A stretch of DNA of 64,000 nucleotides from Microbacterium arborescens (lineage in GTDB: Bacteria; Actinomycetota; Actinomycetes; Actinomycetales; Microbacteriaceae), in assembly GCA_003339645.1 (NCBI GenBank), contig QNUV01000099.1:558001-622000 (forward strand), read 5' to 3'. Positions within the stretch are counted from its first letter, which is position 1. Each line of letters opens with the position of its first letter. Both the position numbers and the translations under genes were made by a program. Positions 8,249-16,092 of this stretch are shown here, piece after piece. The notes below the pieces were generated by a model that was not told the origin of the DNA, searched no databases, and saw nothing but the letters and a program-made list of their open reading frames with translations.

Positions 8249-9612
8249 CCGCTCCCGACGTCGTCGCGCGGCTCGTGGCCGAACTCGGCGACCGCGTCGA
8301 CGTCTCGGATGCCGGTCGGGCCGCCGCTCGGGCGGACAAATCGGGCCAGGCGGCATCCGGATCGGCCCTCGCCGTCGTCCACGCCCGCACCGTCGAGGAC
8401 GTCCAGGCGACGATGCGCATCGCCTCCGCCACCGGCACCCCCGTCGTACCGCGTGGCGCCGGCACCGGTCTGGCGGGCGGAGCGAACACGGGCGCCGGTG
8501 AGATCGGGCTGTCGCTGCGTTCGATGGACCGCATTCTCGAGGTCCGCCCCGACGACCTCATCGCCGTCGTCGAGCCCGGCATCCTCAACGGGCAGCTGAA
8601 CGCGGCACTCGCGCAGCACGGGCTCTGGTGGGCACCCGATCCCGCGAGCCGCGACATCTCCACCGTCGGCGGCAACATCGCCACCGGCGCGGGCGGCCTG
8701 CTCTGCGCGAAGTACGGAGTGGTGCGAGACGCGGTCCTCGGCCTCGACCTCGTGCTGGCCGACGGCCGCCTCATGAGTCTCGGACACCGCACCGTGAAGG
8801 GCGTGACGGGCCTCGACCTGACCTCGCTCGTCATCGGCTCGGAGGGCATTCTGGGCGTCGTCGTCGCCGCGACGCTGAAGCTCCGCCGCCTCGTCCCCGG
8901 CGAGGCGCGCACGATCGCCGCGACGTTCACGGACGTCCGCTCCGCCGCGGTCGCGGCATCGGCGGTCACGGCAGCCGGGATCCAGCCGGCGATCATGGAG
9001 CTGATGGACGCGACATCCCTCGCCGCCTCGCACCGCCTCCTCGGGCTTTCCGCCCCCACGCCCGGCGCCTCGCAGCTGACGGTTCAGACCGACGGCCCGG
9101 GCGCGACGGCCGAGGCGGAGGCTGTCGTCGCGGTGCTCGCCGCGTCCGGCGGCACGGTGCGCCTCGCCGCCGACGACGCCGAGGCTCAGCAGCTGTGGAC
9201 GGTGCGGCGGTCGATGCATCCCGCGATGGAGACGCTGGGAACCGCGCTCATCGAGGATGTCTCGGTGCCGCGGAGCGCGCTGCCCGCGATGTTCGACGAG
9301 ATCGCCCGCATCGAGGAGCGCTTCGGTCTGACGATCCCGACCGTCTGCCACGCCGGCGACGGCAACCTGCACCCGAACTTCATCTTCGACGGCGACGAGG
9401 TCCCGGAGGTCATCTGGGAGGCGGCGGAGGACCTCTTCCGGTCGGCTCTGCGTCTGGGCGGCACCCTCACCGGCGAGCACGGCGTCGGCGTCCTGAAGCG
9501 ACGCTGGCTCGCCGACGAGCTCGGCGACGACCAGTGGGAGCTGCAGCGACGCATCGCGCGGGTCTTCGACCCCGCCGGCATCCTGAACCCGGGAAAGGTG
9601 TTCGCGTCGTGA
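8245..9612 (+). CDS. FAD-linked oxidase, glycolate oxidase GlcD / D-lactate dehydrogenase type
   Basis: 455-residue flavoprotein of the vanillyl-alcohol-oxidase fold that oxidises a 2-hydroxy acid such as glycolate or D-lactate. The N-terminal FAD domain shows VVPRGAGTGLAGGAN and the STVGGNIATGAGG loop. The C-terminal FAD-oxidase domain has the metal/substrate motif CHAGDGNLHPNF, GGTLTGEHGVG and the terminal LNPGKVF. It has no signal peptide and no fused iron-sulfur domain. It is coupled by 4-base overlaps to the genes on both sides. The exact substrate cannot be assigned. Confidence 0.9.
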   Translation: MTAPDVVARLVAELGDRVDVSDAGRAAARADKSGQAASGSALAVVHARTVEDVQATMRIASATGTPVVPRGAGTGLAGGANTGAGEIGLSLRSMDRILEVRPDDLIAVVEPGILNGQLNAALAQHGLWWAPDPASRDISTVGGNIATGAGGLLCAKYGVVRDAVLGLDLVLADGRLMSLGHRTVKGVTGLDLTSLVIGSEGILGVVVAATLKLRRLVPGEARTIAATFTDVRSAAVAASAVTAAGIQPAIMELMDATSLAASHRLLGLSAPTPGASQLTVQTDGPGATAEAEAVVAVLAASGGTVRLAADDAEAQQLWTVRRSMHPAMETLGTALIEDVSVPRSALPAMFDEIARIEERFGLTIPTVCHAGDGNLHPNFIFDGDEVPEVIWEAAEDLFRSALRLGGTLTGEHGVGVLKRRWLADELGDDQWELQRRIARVFDPAGILNPGKVFAS

Positions 9613-10022
9613 CCGGGCCCGCCCCCGCCCGCGAGGTCCACGTCAGCGCGGCGGTCGTGACCGACGGCAACGCGCGCACGCTCCTCGTCCGCAAGCGCGG
9701 CACCGAGCGGTTCATGGCTCCCGGCGGCAAGCCCGAGCCGGGCGAGTCGGCCGGCTCCGCCCTCGTGCGCGAGCTGCACGAGGAGCTGGGCGTCGTCGTC
9801 GCCGAGCACGACCTGACCTATCTCGGGCGGTTCGAGTCGGATGCCGCGAACGAGCCGGGCTTCCGCGTGATCGCCGAGGCGTTCGCGGTCACACTCGATC
9901 CCGCGTCGGTCAGCGCCGCCGCCGAGATCGCCGAGGCGCGCTGGCTCACGGCCTCCGAGGCCGCGACGCTGCCGCTCGCCCCGCTCAGCACCGAGCATCT
10001 GCTTCCGCTCGCCTGGGCCTGA
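9609..10022 (+). CDS. Nudix hydrolase
   Basis: 137-residue pyrophosphohydrolase. The Nudix box is complete: GGKPEPGESAGS followed by ALVRELHEELGV, matching GX5EX7REUXEEXGU. It probably removes a damaged or surplus nucleoside diphosphate derivative, but the substrate is unknown. Its GTG overlaps the oxidase stop. Its last 205 bases are antisense to the open 3' end of the ROK kinase gene, an unusually large convergent overlap. Confidence 0.9.
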   Translation: MTGPAPAREVHVSAAVVTDGNARTLLVRKRGTERFMAPGGKPEPGESAGSALVRELHEELGVVVAEHDLTYLGRFESDAANEPGFRVIAEAFAVTLDPASVSAAAEIAEARWLTASEAATLPLAPLSTEHLLPLAWA

Positions 10023-10894
10023 ACGGCGGCGCCGAGCGCTCCTACCGGCACATCGCGGGGCACGAGCTCGACCCGCTCGTCCAGACGCAGCGACCGCAGG
10101 AACGGCGACGCGCCGGCGGATGCGGCGAGCGCGGCCCGCACCGGGACGAGGAGCCGGTCGCCGAGCGCGGACACGCCCCCGCCCAGGACGACCGCGTCGA
10201 CATCGGTCGTGAGCACCAGCAGCCGGACCGCCGCCTCGACGCCGCGCACCACGTCGGCGCGGATGCCGGCGGCCCGCTCGTCCCCCGCATCCGCGGCGTC
10301 GAAGACCGCGAGCACGGGCAGCGGCGCGGAACCGCCCCAGCGCTCGGCGACCGCTCCGCCGCCCGCGAACGCCTCGATGCATCCGCGCTGTCCGCAGCGG
10401 CAGCGCGGACCGTTCGGATCGATGGGGATGTGCCCGATCTCACCGGCCGCGCCGCGCCCGCCGCGCCGGGGCCCCGTCTCGTCGACGATGCCCGCGGCGA
10501 CGCCGGTTCCGAGGTTGAGGTAGGCGAGCGATCCGCCCGCGGGACGAAGCGCCTGCGCCCCGACCGCCGCGTACCGCACGTCGTTGTCGATCGCCGGCCG
10601 GACGCCGATCCGCGCCGCCACGGCTCCCGCGAGGTCGTACCGGTCGACCCCGAGGTTCAGGGCATGCTCGACGACACCGCTGCCGGGCCGGATCTGCCCG
10701 GGCACGCCCACGCCGACGGCGACCTCCGGCGCCGCCCCCGCGAGGTCGGTGACGACCGCCGCGATACCGTCGGCGACGGCATCCCCGCCCCATCCTGTCG
10801 GCCGACGACGGCGGGCGATCTCGCCGCCGTCATCGTCGACGGACACGGCGAGGATCTTCGTGCCGCCCACGTCGACACCGATGCGCAGCGTCAT
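9818..10894 (-). CDS. ROK family sugar kinase (glucokinase / GlcNAc kinase type)
   Basis: Cytosolic kinase likely phosphorylating the imported amino sugar or glucose. The N-terminus has the ATP-binding DVGGTK; the zinc/ROK signature CRCGQRGCIEAF and the GEIGH substrate motif follow, then the adenosine region VVLGGGVSALGD. The start at 10894 overlaps the upstream permease stop (ATGA). The ROK fold should end near 10,020, but no stop occurs until 9818. The predicted 358-residue protein therefore carries about 65 extra Ser/Ala-rich residues encoded antisense to the Nudix gene. The true 3' end is uncertain; the kinase assignment is firm, the sugar is inferred from the operon. Confidence 0.88.
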   Translation of the reverse strand: MTLRIGVDVGGTKILAVSVDDDGGEIARRRRPTGWGGDAVADGIAAVVTDLAGAAPEVAVGVGVPGQIRPGSGVVEHALNLGVDRYDLAGAVAARIGVRPAIDNDVRYAAVGAQALRPAGGSLAYLNLGTGVAAGIVDETGPRRGGRGAAGEIGHIPIDPNGPRCRCGQRGCIEAFAGGGAVAERWGGSAPLPVLAVFDAADAGDERAAGIRADVVRGVEAAVRLLVLTTDVDAVVLGGGVSALGDRLLVPVRAALAASAGASPFLRSLRLDERVELVPRDVPVGALGAAVQAQASGSRCSVLSGASGSVAASEAVSQRASAISAAALTDAGSSVTANASAITRKPGSFAASDSNRPR

Positions 10895-11856
10895 CCCTTC
10901 ACGGCCCCCGACACGAGACCGCCCGACATCCGCCCCTGCACGATGAGGAAGAAGATCACGACGGGGATCGAGATGAGAGTGGATGCCGCCATCACCGCGC
11001 CCCAGTTCGTCGCGGCCGTCGCCGACTGGAACGACAGCAGCCACGGCGGGAGGGTCAGGTTGTAGCCCTTCATGAGCAGCAGCGCCATCGTGAACTCGTT
11101 CCACGACTGGATGAAGGCGAAGATGCCGGTCGCGACGAGTCCGGGCGCGAGCAGGGGGAACGTCACCTTCCAGAACGCCTGGGTGCGAGTGCAGCCGTCG
11201 ATCATGGCCGCCTCTTCGAGATCGGCCGGAACGCCCGCGACGAATCCGCGCAGCGTCCAGATCGTGAAGGGGATGACGGCGGCGACATAGACGATTCCGA
11301 GGCCGATGAGGGTGTTCATCAGACGCCAGTCGTCGATCATGCCGTAGATCGTGAACATCATCGCCTCGCCGGGGATCATCTGCACGATGAGCACCGCGAC
11401 GATGAACGAGCGCCGCCCGCGGAAGCGGATGCGGGCGACGGCGATCGAGGCGAGGAAGGCCAGCACCAGCGTGACGACGAGCACGCCCACGGTCACGAGG
11501 GTCGACGAGAGCAGCCCGTGCACGAAGTCGGTCTGCCCCGGGGCCGCCTCGCGCGTCCACGCCGTGGCGTAGTTGCCGAGCGTGAAGTCGAAGGGGAGGA
11601 AGCTCGGTGTGCGGCTGATGATGCTCTCGCCGCGCGTGAACGACATGTTCAGCATCCAGTACACCGGGAACACCGAGCACACGAAGACCACGAGTGCGGC
11701 GAGGTTGAGCCCTGCTCGCGAGAGGATGCGGCGACGCGGCGGTCGTCGGACGGCGAGCGAACGCGGCCGGGGACGCTTCGCCCGGCCCACCTCGCCGACG
11801 ACCTCGTCGACCCCGATCGTGCCGAGCTGGGTCGCGGGGGTGACCTGGGTGCTCAC
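10891..11856 (-). CDS. Carbohydrate ABC transporter permease (MalG/DasC type)
   Basis: 321-residue inner-membrane subunit with six hydrophobic helices. A 45-residue basic cytoplasmic tail precedes the first helix (about 50-70). The EAA loop is clear (EEAAMIDGCTRTQAFWKV), and FNEF-like SWNEFTMALLL is typical of the MalG class. The GTG at 11856 overlaps the other permease's stop by four bases, and its own stop overlaps the kinase ATG, so three genes are tightly coupled. There is no ATPase gene in the operon, as in DasABC- and NgcEFG-type importers that share the MsiK ATPase. Confidence 0.93.
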   Translation of the reverse strand: MSTQVTPATQLGTIGVDEVVGEVGRAKRPRPRSLAVRRPPRRRILSRAGLNLAALVVFVCSVFPVYWMLNMSFTRGESIISRTPSFLPFDFTLGNYATAWTREAAPGQTDFVHGLLSSTLVTVGVLVVTLVLAFLASIAVARIRFRGRRSFIVAVLIVQMIPGEAMMFTIYGMIDDWRLMNTLIGLGIVYVAAVIPFTIWTLRGFVAGVPADLEEAAMIDGCTRTQAFWKVTFPLLAPGLVATGIFAFIQSWNEFTMALLLMKGYNLTLPPWLLSFQSATAATNWGAVMAASTLISIPVVIFFLIVQGRMSGGLVSGAVKG

Positions 11857-12791
11857 AGCTCCTCCTCCTTGAGCGTGGTGCGGATGTATCCCCACGAGAG
11901 GGCGAGGAGCAGCACGACCATGAGCACGCCGATCGCGCTCGTGACGCCGAACTCCCCCGGTCCCTGCCGGAAGATGTAGGTGCCGAGCACGTTGGTCTCG
12001 GAGATGAGGCCGCCGCGCTGCTGCAGCGCGTAGACCTGCGTGAAGATGCGGAGGTTCCAGATGACCTGCAGCACGACGACGACGGTGACGACGTTGCGCA
12101 GGTACGGGAACACGACGAGGCGGAACCGCTGCCACCCGACCGCGCCGTCGAGGGATGCCGCCTCGAGCACCTCGGCGGGCACCTGGCCGAGCGCGGCGTA
12201 CAGGGTGAAGGCGGCGAAGGGCACCCCCTGCCACACGACGATGACGGTCAGGACGAAGAAGAACGACCACGGGTTCGCCAGCCACGAGTGGTTGGTCCAG
12301 TCGGTGGATCCCGTCATGGTGTTGAGGGCCCAGTTGACGATGCCGTACTGCGAGTCGAAGATCCACCCCCAGACGGTGGTCGCCGCGAGCGGCGGCATCG
12401 CCCAGGCGAGCAGGAGACCGAGCGAGACGAGGATGCGCCAGCCGCGCCGCAGGCGCGTCATGAGCACTGCGACCAGGGCGCCGAGCCCGACGATCAGCAC
12501 GGTCATCGCGACCATCAGCCCGAGGCTGCGGACGAGGACGGCCGGGAAGTCGGACTGCGTGAAGACCTCGAGGTAGTTCTCGAACCCGATGAAGTCGGGA
12601 AGCGTGCCCTGCACCTTGTTGCGGATGGCGTAGTCCGTGAACGACTGCACGAGCATCAGCACGGCGGGATACCCGACCATCACTCCGAGAATGATGAGCG
12701 AGGGGCCGAGGAGCGTCAGCGCGCCGACGTTGTCGCGACGGCGGCGAGCCCGCTCTCGCGGGGTCGGCGTGCGCGTGAGGACGTTAGTCAT
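11853..12791 (-). CDS. Carbohydrate ABC transporter permease (MalF/DasB type)
   Basis: 312-residue membrane subunit pairing with the gene just downstream. A basic tail (RERARRRRDN) is followed by a first helix with LLGPSLIILGVMVGYP, the usual beginning of sugar permeases of this class. The EAA loop is LEAASLDGAVGWQRFRLV. Six helices are predicted. It begins 64 bases after the binding-protein gene ends and overlaps the next permease by GTGA. Confidence 0.93.
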   Translation of the reverse strand: MTNVLTRTPTPRERARRRRDNVGALTLLGPSLIILGVMVGYPAVLMLVQSFTDYAIRNKVQGTLPDFIGFENYLEVFTQSDFPAVLVRSLGLMVAMTVLIVGLGALVAVLMTRLRRGWRILVSLGLLLAWAMPPLAATTVWGWIFDSQYGIVNWALNTMTGSTDWTNHSWLANPWSFFFVLTVIVVWQGVPFAAFTLYAALGQVPAEVLEAASLDGAVGWQRFRLVVFPYLRNVVTVVVVLQVIWNLRIFTQVYALQQRGGLISETNVLGTYIFRQGPGEFGVTSAIGVLMVVLLLALSWGYIRTTLKEEEL

Positions 12792-12855
12792 CGTCCTGCC
12801 CTCTCTGCGATCGTCGTGGGACGCGGAGCCCGGCCCCGCGCCCCACGACGCTCGA

Positions 12856-14115
12856 CTACTTGTTGAGGATCGCTTCGATCTGGCCGTCGAGCTCGGTCGC
12901 GATCGCCGTGACGTCGCCGCCCTGCGCGATCTTCACGAGGGCGTCCTTGATGACACCCGACGACTCGACCTCGGACCAGTTCGGGCTCGCCGGCACGGCC
13001 TTCGATGATGCGACGGCCTTCGCGGCCTCGGCCGTGATCTCGTCGTCGGGCAGGAACTCGGCGAACGAGGTCAGGGCGGGGATGAGCCCGTTCTCGGCGA
13101 GGATCTTCTGGTAGCCCTCCGAGAGGATGATCTTCAGCGCAGCCTCGGCCTTGTCGGGCGCGTCCGACTTCGCCGCGATCGCGATGTTCGAGCCGCCCGC
13201 GAAGACGGGAGCGACCTCGCCGGCGGTCATGCCCGGGAGGGCGAACGCCTTCAGGTCGGCGCCGGCGGTCTCGGGGCAGCCCGGGGCCTTCGCGTCGTCG
13301 GCGGGCGCGAGGATCGACCACTTCACCCACGCCGGAGCCGAGAGGAAGCCGATCTCACCGGCGCAGAACGGAACCTGCGGGTCGGTCTCGTCGGCGTCGG
13401 CCGGCGCGATCGTCGCGTTCTGGTAGACGTCCTGGAGCATCGTCAGACCGGCGATGCCGCCCGAGCTGGAGAATCCGCCCTTCCAGGTGTCGCCGTCCTG
13501 CGTCGCGATCTCGCCGCCGTTCGCCCAGACGTACGGCAACGCGTTGTACCAGTCCTTGCCGGGGGCGTAGATGCCCGACTTCGTGGCGGTCGTCGCGGCG
13601 ATGCCGTCGGCGACGTACTCTTCGAGCGTCGTGGGCACCTCGCCGCTGTAGGACGAGGGCGAGTAGAAGACGATGCGCGACCCCGCGTAATAGGGAGCGG
13701 CGTACAGGCTGCCGTCTGCCGACCCGAGCTCGACGAAGCTCTGCAGCAGCTCGTCGCCGCCCAGGTCCGCCTCGAGATCGGAGATGTCGAGGAACAGCCC
13801 CTGGTCGATGAAGCCGGGCGACTGCGTGTTGCCGACCTCGACGAGGTCGGGCGCGTCGTTCGACGACAGCGCGGCCACATAGTTGTCCGCGGTGTCTGCC
13901 CAGGTCTTCTCCTCGATCGTGAGCGTCCAGCCCTCGTTCTCGGCTTCGAAGGTCTTCTTGAGGTAGTCGCGCGCATCCTGCGGCGTGTCGGTGCCGACCA
14001 GCCACACGGTCAGGTCGCCGGTCTCGGCGCTCTGTCCCGCGTCGCCGCTCGCGCAACCGGCGAGCAGCAGGGCGGAGACACCGAGGAGCGACAGTGCTCC
14101 GAGGCTCTTCTTCAT
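12856..14115 (-). CDS. Sugar ABC transporter substrate-binding lipoprotein
   Basis: 419-residue family 1 solute-binding protein. The signal peptide with lipobox LLAGC (Cys about residue 21) marks it as membrane-anchored. The mature protein begins with the usual strand DLTVWLVGTD and contains a Trp/Tyr-rich ligand lobe (WYNALPYVWANGGEI). Together with the two permeases, the ROK regulator and the ROK kinase it forms an uptake operon. Because the same putative operator lies before the hexosaminidase-nagA pair, GlcNAc or chitooligosaccharide is the best guess for the ligand. That is inference, not read from the binding site. Confidence 0.92.
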   Translation of the reverse strand: MKKSLGALSLLGVSALLLAGCASGDAGQSAETGDLTVWLVGTDTPQDARDYLKKTFEAENEGWTLTIEEKTWADTADNYVAALSSNDAPDLVEVGNTQSPGFIDQGLFLDISDLEADLGGDELLQSFVELGSADGSLYAAPYYAGSRIVFYSPSSYSGEVPTTLEEYVADGIAATTATKSGIYAPGKDWYNALPYVWANGGEIATQDGDTWKGGFSSSGGIAGLTMLQDVYQNATIAPADADETDPQVPFCAGEIGFLSAPAWVKWSILAPADDAKAPGCPETAGADLKAFALPGMTAGEVAPVFAGGSNIAIAAKSDAPDKAEAALKIILSEGYQKILAENGLIPALTSFAEFLPDDEITAEAAKAVASSKAVPASPNWSEVESSGVIKDALVKIAQGGDVTAIATELDGQIEAILNK

Positions 14116-14210
14116 GGTGATTCCTTCTTCTCTGGTGTCGACGAGTCGGATGGGCTCGTCCGGGTGTGGAGCGGGTGGTGCAGGTGGGGCTATGGAGCTG
14201 TGGAGCGAGG

Positions 14211-15359
14211 TCAGGAGACGCCGAGGCGCCCTGACAGGACCATGACGGCAGCACCGCGCAGGACGATGTCCTGTCCCTGCTCCGTCATCCGCACCTGCAG
14301 CTCGTCGTGGAACGTGGCGAGCGTGCGGGTGCGCACCGTCTCGGCCGCGGCGCTCGCGAGCGCCCCGTCGAGAAGTTCCGCGGGGCCGGAGAGCACGACC
14401 TCCGACAGGTCGAGAGCGCCGACGATCGGCGCGAGGGCGATCCCCAGGCGCTCACCGGCGTCGCGCAGGAGTCCTTCGCGGTCGTCCGCGTCGCCGGCAT
14501 CGATGCGGGCGGAGAGCGAGGGAACCGAGATCCAGGCCTCGAGGCATCCCACTTTGCCGCAGACGCAGTCGGGGCCGCCGTCGGTGCCCACCGTGACGTG
14601 TCCGATCTCACCGGCCGCCGAGCGCGCGCCGCGCAGCGGGTCGCCACCCGTGAGCAGGCCCGCACCGACACCGCGGCCGACCTTCACGAGGATGATGTCG
14701 TCGCCGGCACCGCCGAACGTGTGCTCCGCCAGCACCGCGGCGTTGGCGTCGTTCGCGACCAGTACCGGCACGCCGACCGCCTCGCTCAGGATGCCGGTGA
14801 GGTCGACCTCCTCCCAGCCGAGGCCCGGCGCCGCCAGCACGACCCCCGCGGCGTCGACGACACCCGGGGTGCCGACGCCGACGCCGAGCACGGGAGCGTG
14901 CGCGTCGCGCACCAGCGTGCGCGCCAGTTCCACGACCGCCGGCAGGATCGCGGCGCGGTCGCGGGGCACGACGACCTCGTGACGGGCCACGATCTCGCCG
15001 TCGAGGGTCATCACGGCCCCCGTGAAGTGGTCATTGCCCGAGAGATCGAGGCCGACGATGCGGTGCCCGTCGCGGGCGAGATCGACGAGGATGGCGGGCT
15101 TGCCCGGGCCCGCGGCCTCGCGCGTGCCCTGCTCGGCGACGAAGCCGTCGCCGATGAGCTCTGCGACGAGGTCCGAGATCGTGACGCGGGTCAAGCCGGT
15201 CTCACGCGCGAGGTCGGCGCGGCTCATCGCTCCCCCGTGGAAGAGCCGCTCGAGCACGAGTGCGCGATTGTGCGCCCGAGCGTGCTCGGGCAGGATCTTC
15301 GCGCCCGGGCGCCGAGTGCGCGTCGTGCGCCGCGGGGCCTCGGTCTCGGTGTTCGTCAT
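14211..15359 (-). CDS. ROK family transcriptional repressor
   Basis: 382-residue regulator: winged-helix DNA-binding domain at about residues 30-85 (recognition region SRADLARETGLTRVTISDLV) and a ROK sugar-binding domain with the zinc motif CVCGKVGCLEAW and GEIGH. It would release DNA on binding a sugar or sugar phosphate, like NagC/XylR-type ROK repressors. The ATG is one base from a putative operator and lacks a Shine-Dalgarno, so the transcript may have little or no leader. It is the first gene of the sugar import operon and probably autoregulates. The 95-base gap to the binding-protein gene shows no extra operator. Confidence 0.92.
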   Translation of the reverse strand: MTNTETEAPRRTTRTRRPGAKILPEHARAHNRALVLERLFHGGAMSRADLARETGLTRVTISDLVAELIGDGFVAEQGTREAAGPGKPAILVDLARDGHRIVGLDLSGNDHFTGAVMTLDGEIVARHEVVVPRDRAAILPAVVELARTLVRDAHAPVLGVGVGTPGVVDAAGVVLAAPGLGWEEVDLTGILSEAVGVPVLVANDANAAVLAEHTFGGAGDDIILVKVGRGVGAGLLTGGDPLRGARSAAGEIGHVTVGTDGGPDCVCGKVGCLEAWISVPSLSARIDAGDADDREGLLRDAGERLGIALAPIVGALDLSEVVLSGPAELLDGALASAAAETVRTRTLATFHDELQVRMTEQGQDIVLRGAAVMVLSGRLGVS

Positions 15360-15360
15360 G

Positions 15361-15381
15361 TTTGTTAGTAGACCTTACGAA
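15361..15381. promoter_or_regulatory. Putative ROK operator, promoter-proximal site
   Basis: TTTGTTAGT-AGA-CCTTACGAA, directly abutting the ROK gene start and covering candidate -10 sequences TAAGGT and TACTAA (minus strand). Same 21-bp layout as 5023-5043. Binding here would block transcription of the whole import operon. Confidence 0.65.
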
Positions 15382-15409
15382 TGGGTCGCGCACAACCCGC
15401 GGGCCGGGG

Positions 15410-15430
15410 TTTGCTAGTGATGTTTACAAA
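15410..15430. promoter_or_regulatory. Putative ROK operator, distal site
   Basis: TTTGCTAGT-GAT-GTTTACAAA, centred 49 bases from the proximal site, between the divergent ROK and lipoprotein genes. Outer TTTG/CAAA bases are perfectly symmetric. The spacing would allow cooperative or looped binding. Confidence 0.55.
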
Positions 15431-15496
15431 CCTGTTACATCCGCGCTCCGCATCCCCGGCCGATGTCAAGGGGAACGTTCGAGCGCTGCTCCTCCG

Positions 15497-15502
15497 TAGG
15501 GT
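15497..15502 (+). promoter_or_regulatory. -10 box TAGGGT for the small lipoprotein gene
   Basis: TAGGGT fits TANNNT. A start about seven bases downstream would give a leader of roughly 25 bases containing the AGGAGA ribosome site just before the ATG at 15533. Confidence 0.4.
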
Positions 15503-15532
15503 GGAGGAATCGCCGCCCCGAGGAGAACCCCC

Positions 15533-15970
15533 ATGAACCGTCGCCTGCCCGCCCTCGCCGTCACCGCTCTCGCACTCGTCGCCCTGACCGGCTGCACCGG
15601 AGGAAACGACTCTGCAGCCGGCGGCGCGAGCCCCGCCAGCACCCAGTCGGTCGAGGAGGCGTGCACGCAGGTCAACGACGTCATGACCGAGGCGACGCAG
15701 GGCATCCAGGAGATCGACCCCTCCGACCCCGCCGCTGCGGCCGGCGCACTGCGGACGATCTCGGACGGCATGGGCGACGCGGCCGCCGAGGTGACGAACG
15801 CGGAGGTGTCCGGCATCCTGCCCGATCTGCAGGCCGCGTTCTCTTCGGCCGCCGACTCGATGGAAGCCGTCGCCGCTGGCGACACCGATCGGGCGACCGA
15901 GCTCACCACGGCGCTGAGCGACGTGCAGGGCAGCATCGACACGTACACCGACCTCTGCGGCACCAACTGA
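15533..15970 (+). CDS. Small helical lipoprotein of unknown function
   Basis: 145-residue predicted lipoprotein: signal peptide ending in lipobox LTGC (Cys about residue 21), a short Ser/Gly/Ala linker, then an acidic, mostly alpha-helical domain with two cysteines (about 41 and 142) that could form a disulfide. An AGGAGA site precedes the ATG. I recognise no named family. It is divergent from the sugar-uptake operon and shares its intergenic region, but no functional link is visible. Confidence 0.8.
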   Translation: MNRRLPALAVTALALVALTGCTGGNDSAAGGASPASTQSVEEACTQVNDVMTEATQGIQEIDPSDPAAAAGALRTISDGMGDAAAEVTNAEVSGILPDLQAAFSSAADSMEAVAAGDTDRATELTTALSDVQGSIDTYTDLCGTN

Positions 15971-16045
15971 CGTCGGGCGCGATCGGGTTCGCGCCGCTGC
16001 ATAACGCTCTGGTTTCACTCAGGCCGCTCTCGGACCGGTGTCGCG

Positions 16046-16077
16046 TACCATGAGTTCCGAGTGCGCGTTAACGCGCA
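16046..16077 (+). promoter_or_regulatory. -10 box and 16-bp palindrome before the L,D-transpeptidase gene
   Basis: TACCAT at 16046-16051 fits TANNNT. It is followed by the perfect palindrome TGCGCGTTAACGCGCA at 16062-16077, placed just after the expected transcription start. The palindrome could be a repressor site. No similar site was noticed elsewhere in the window. Confidence 0.4.
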
Positions 16078-16092
16078 GACGGGGGTACAGCG

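Noticed and set aside
8134-9480. 448-codon minus-strand frame opposite the FAD-linked oxidase
   Set aside because: Arg/Gln/Asp-rich shadow with no domain; the oxidase on the other strand has all its motifs.
14116-14210. A further ROK operator between the regulator and binding-protein genes
   Set aside because: No TTTGTWAGG-like half-site pair is present in these 95 bases.
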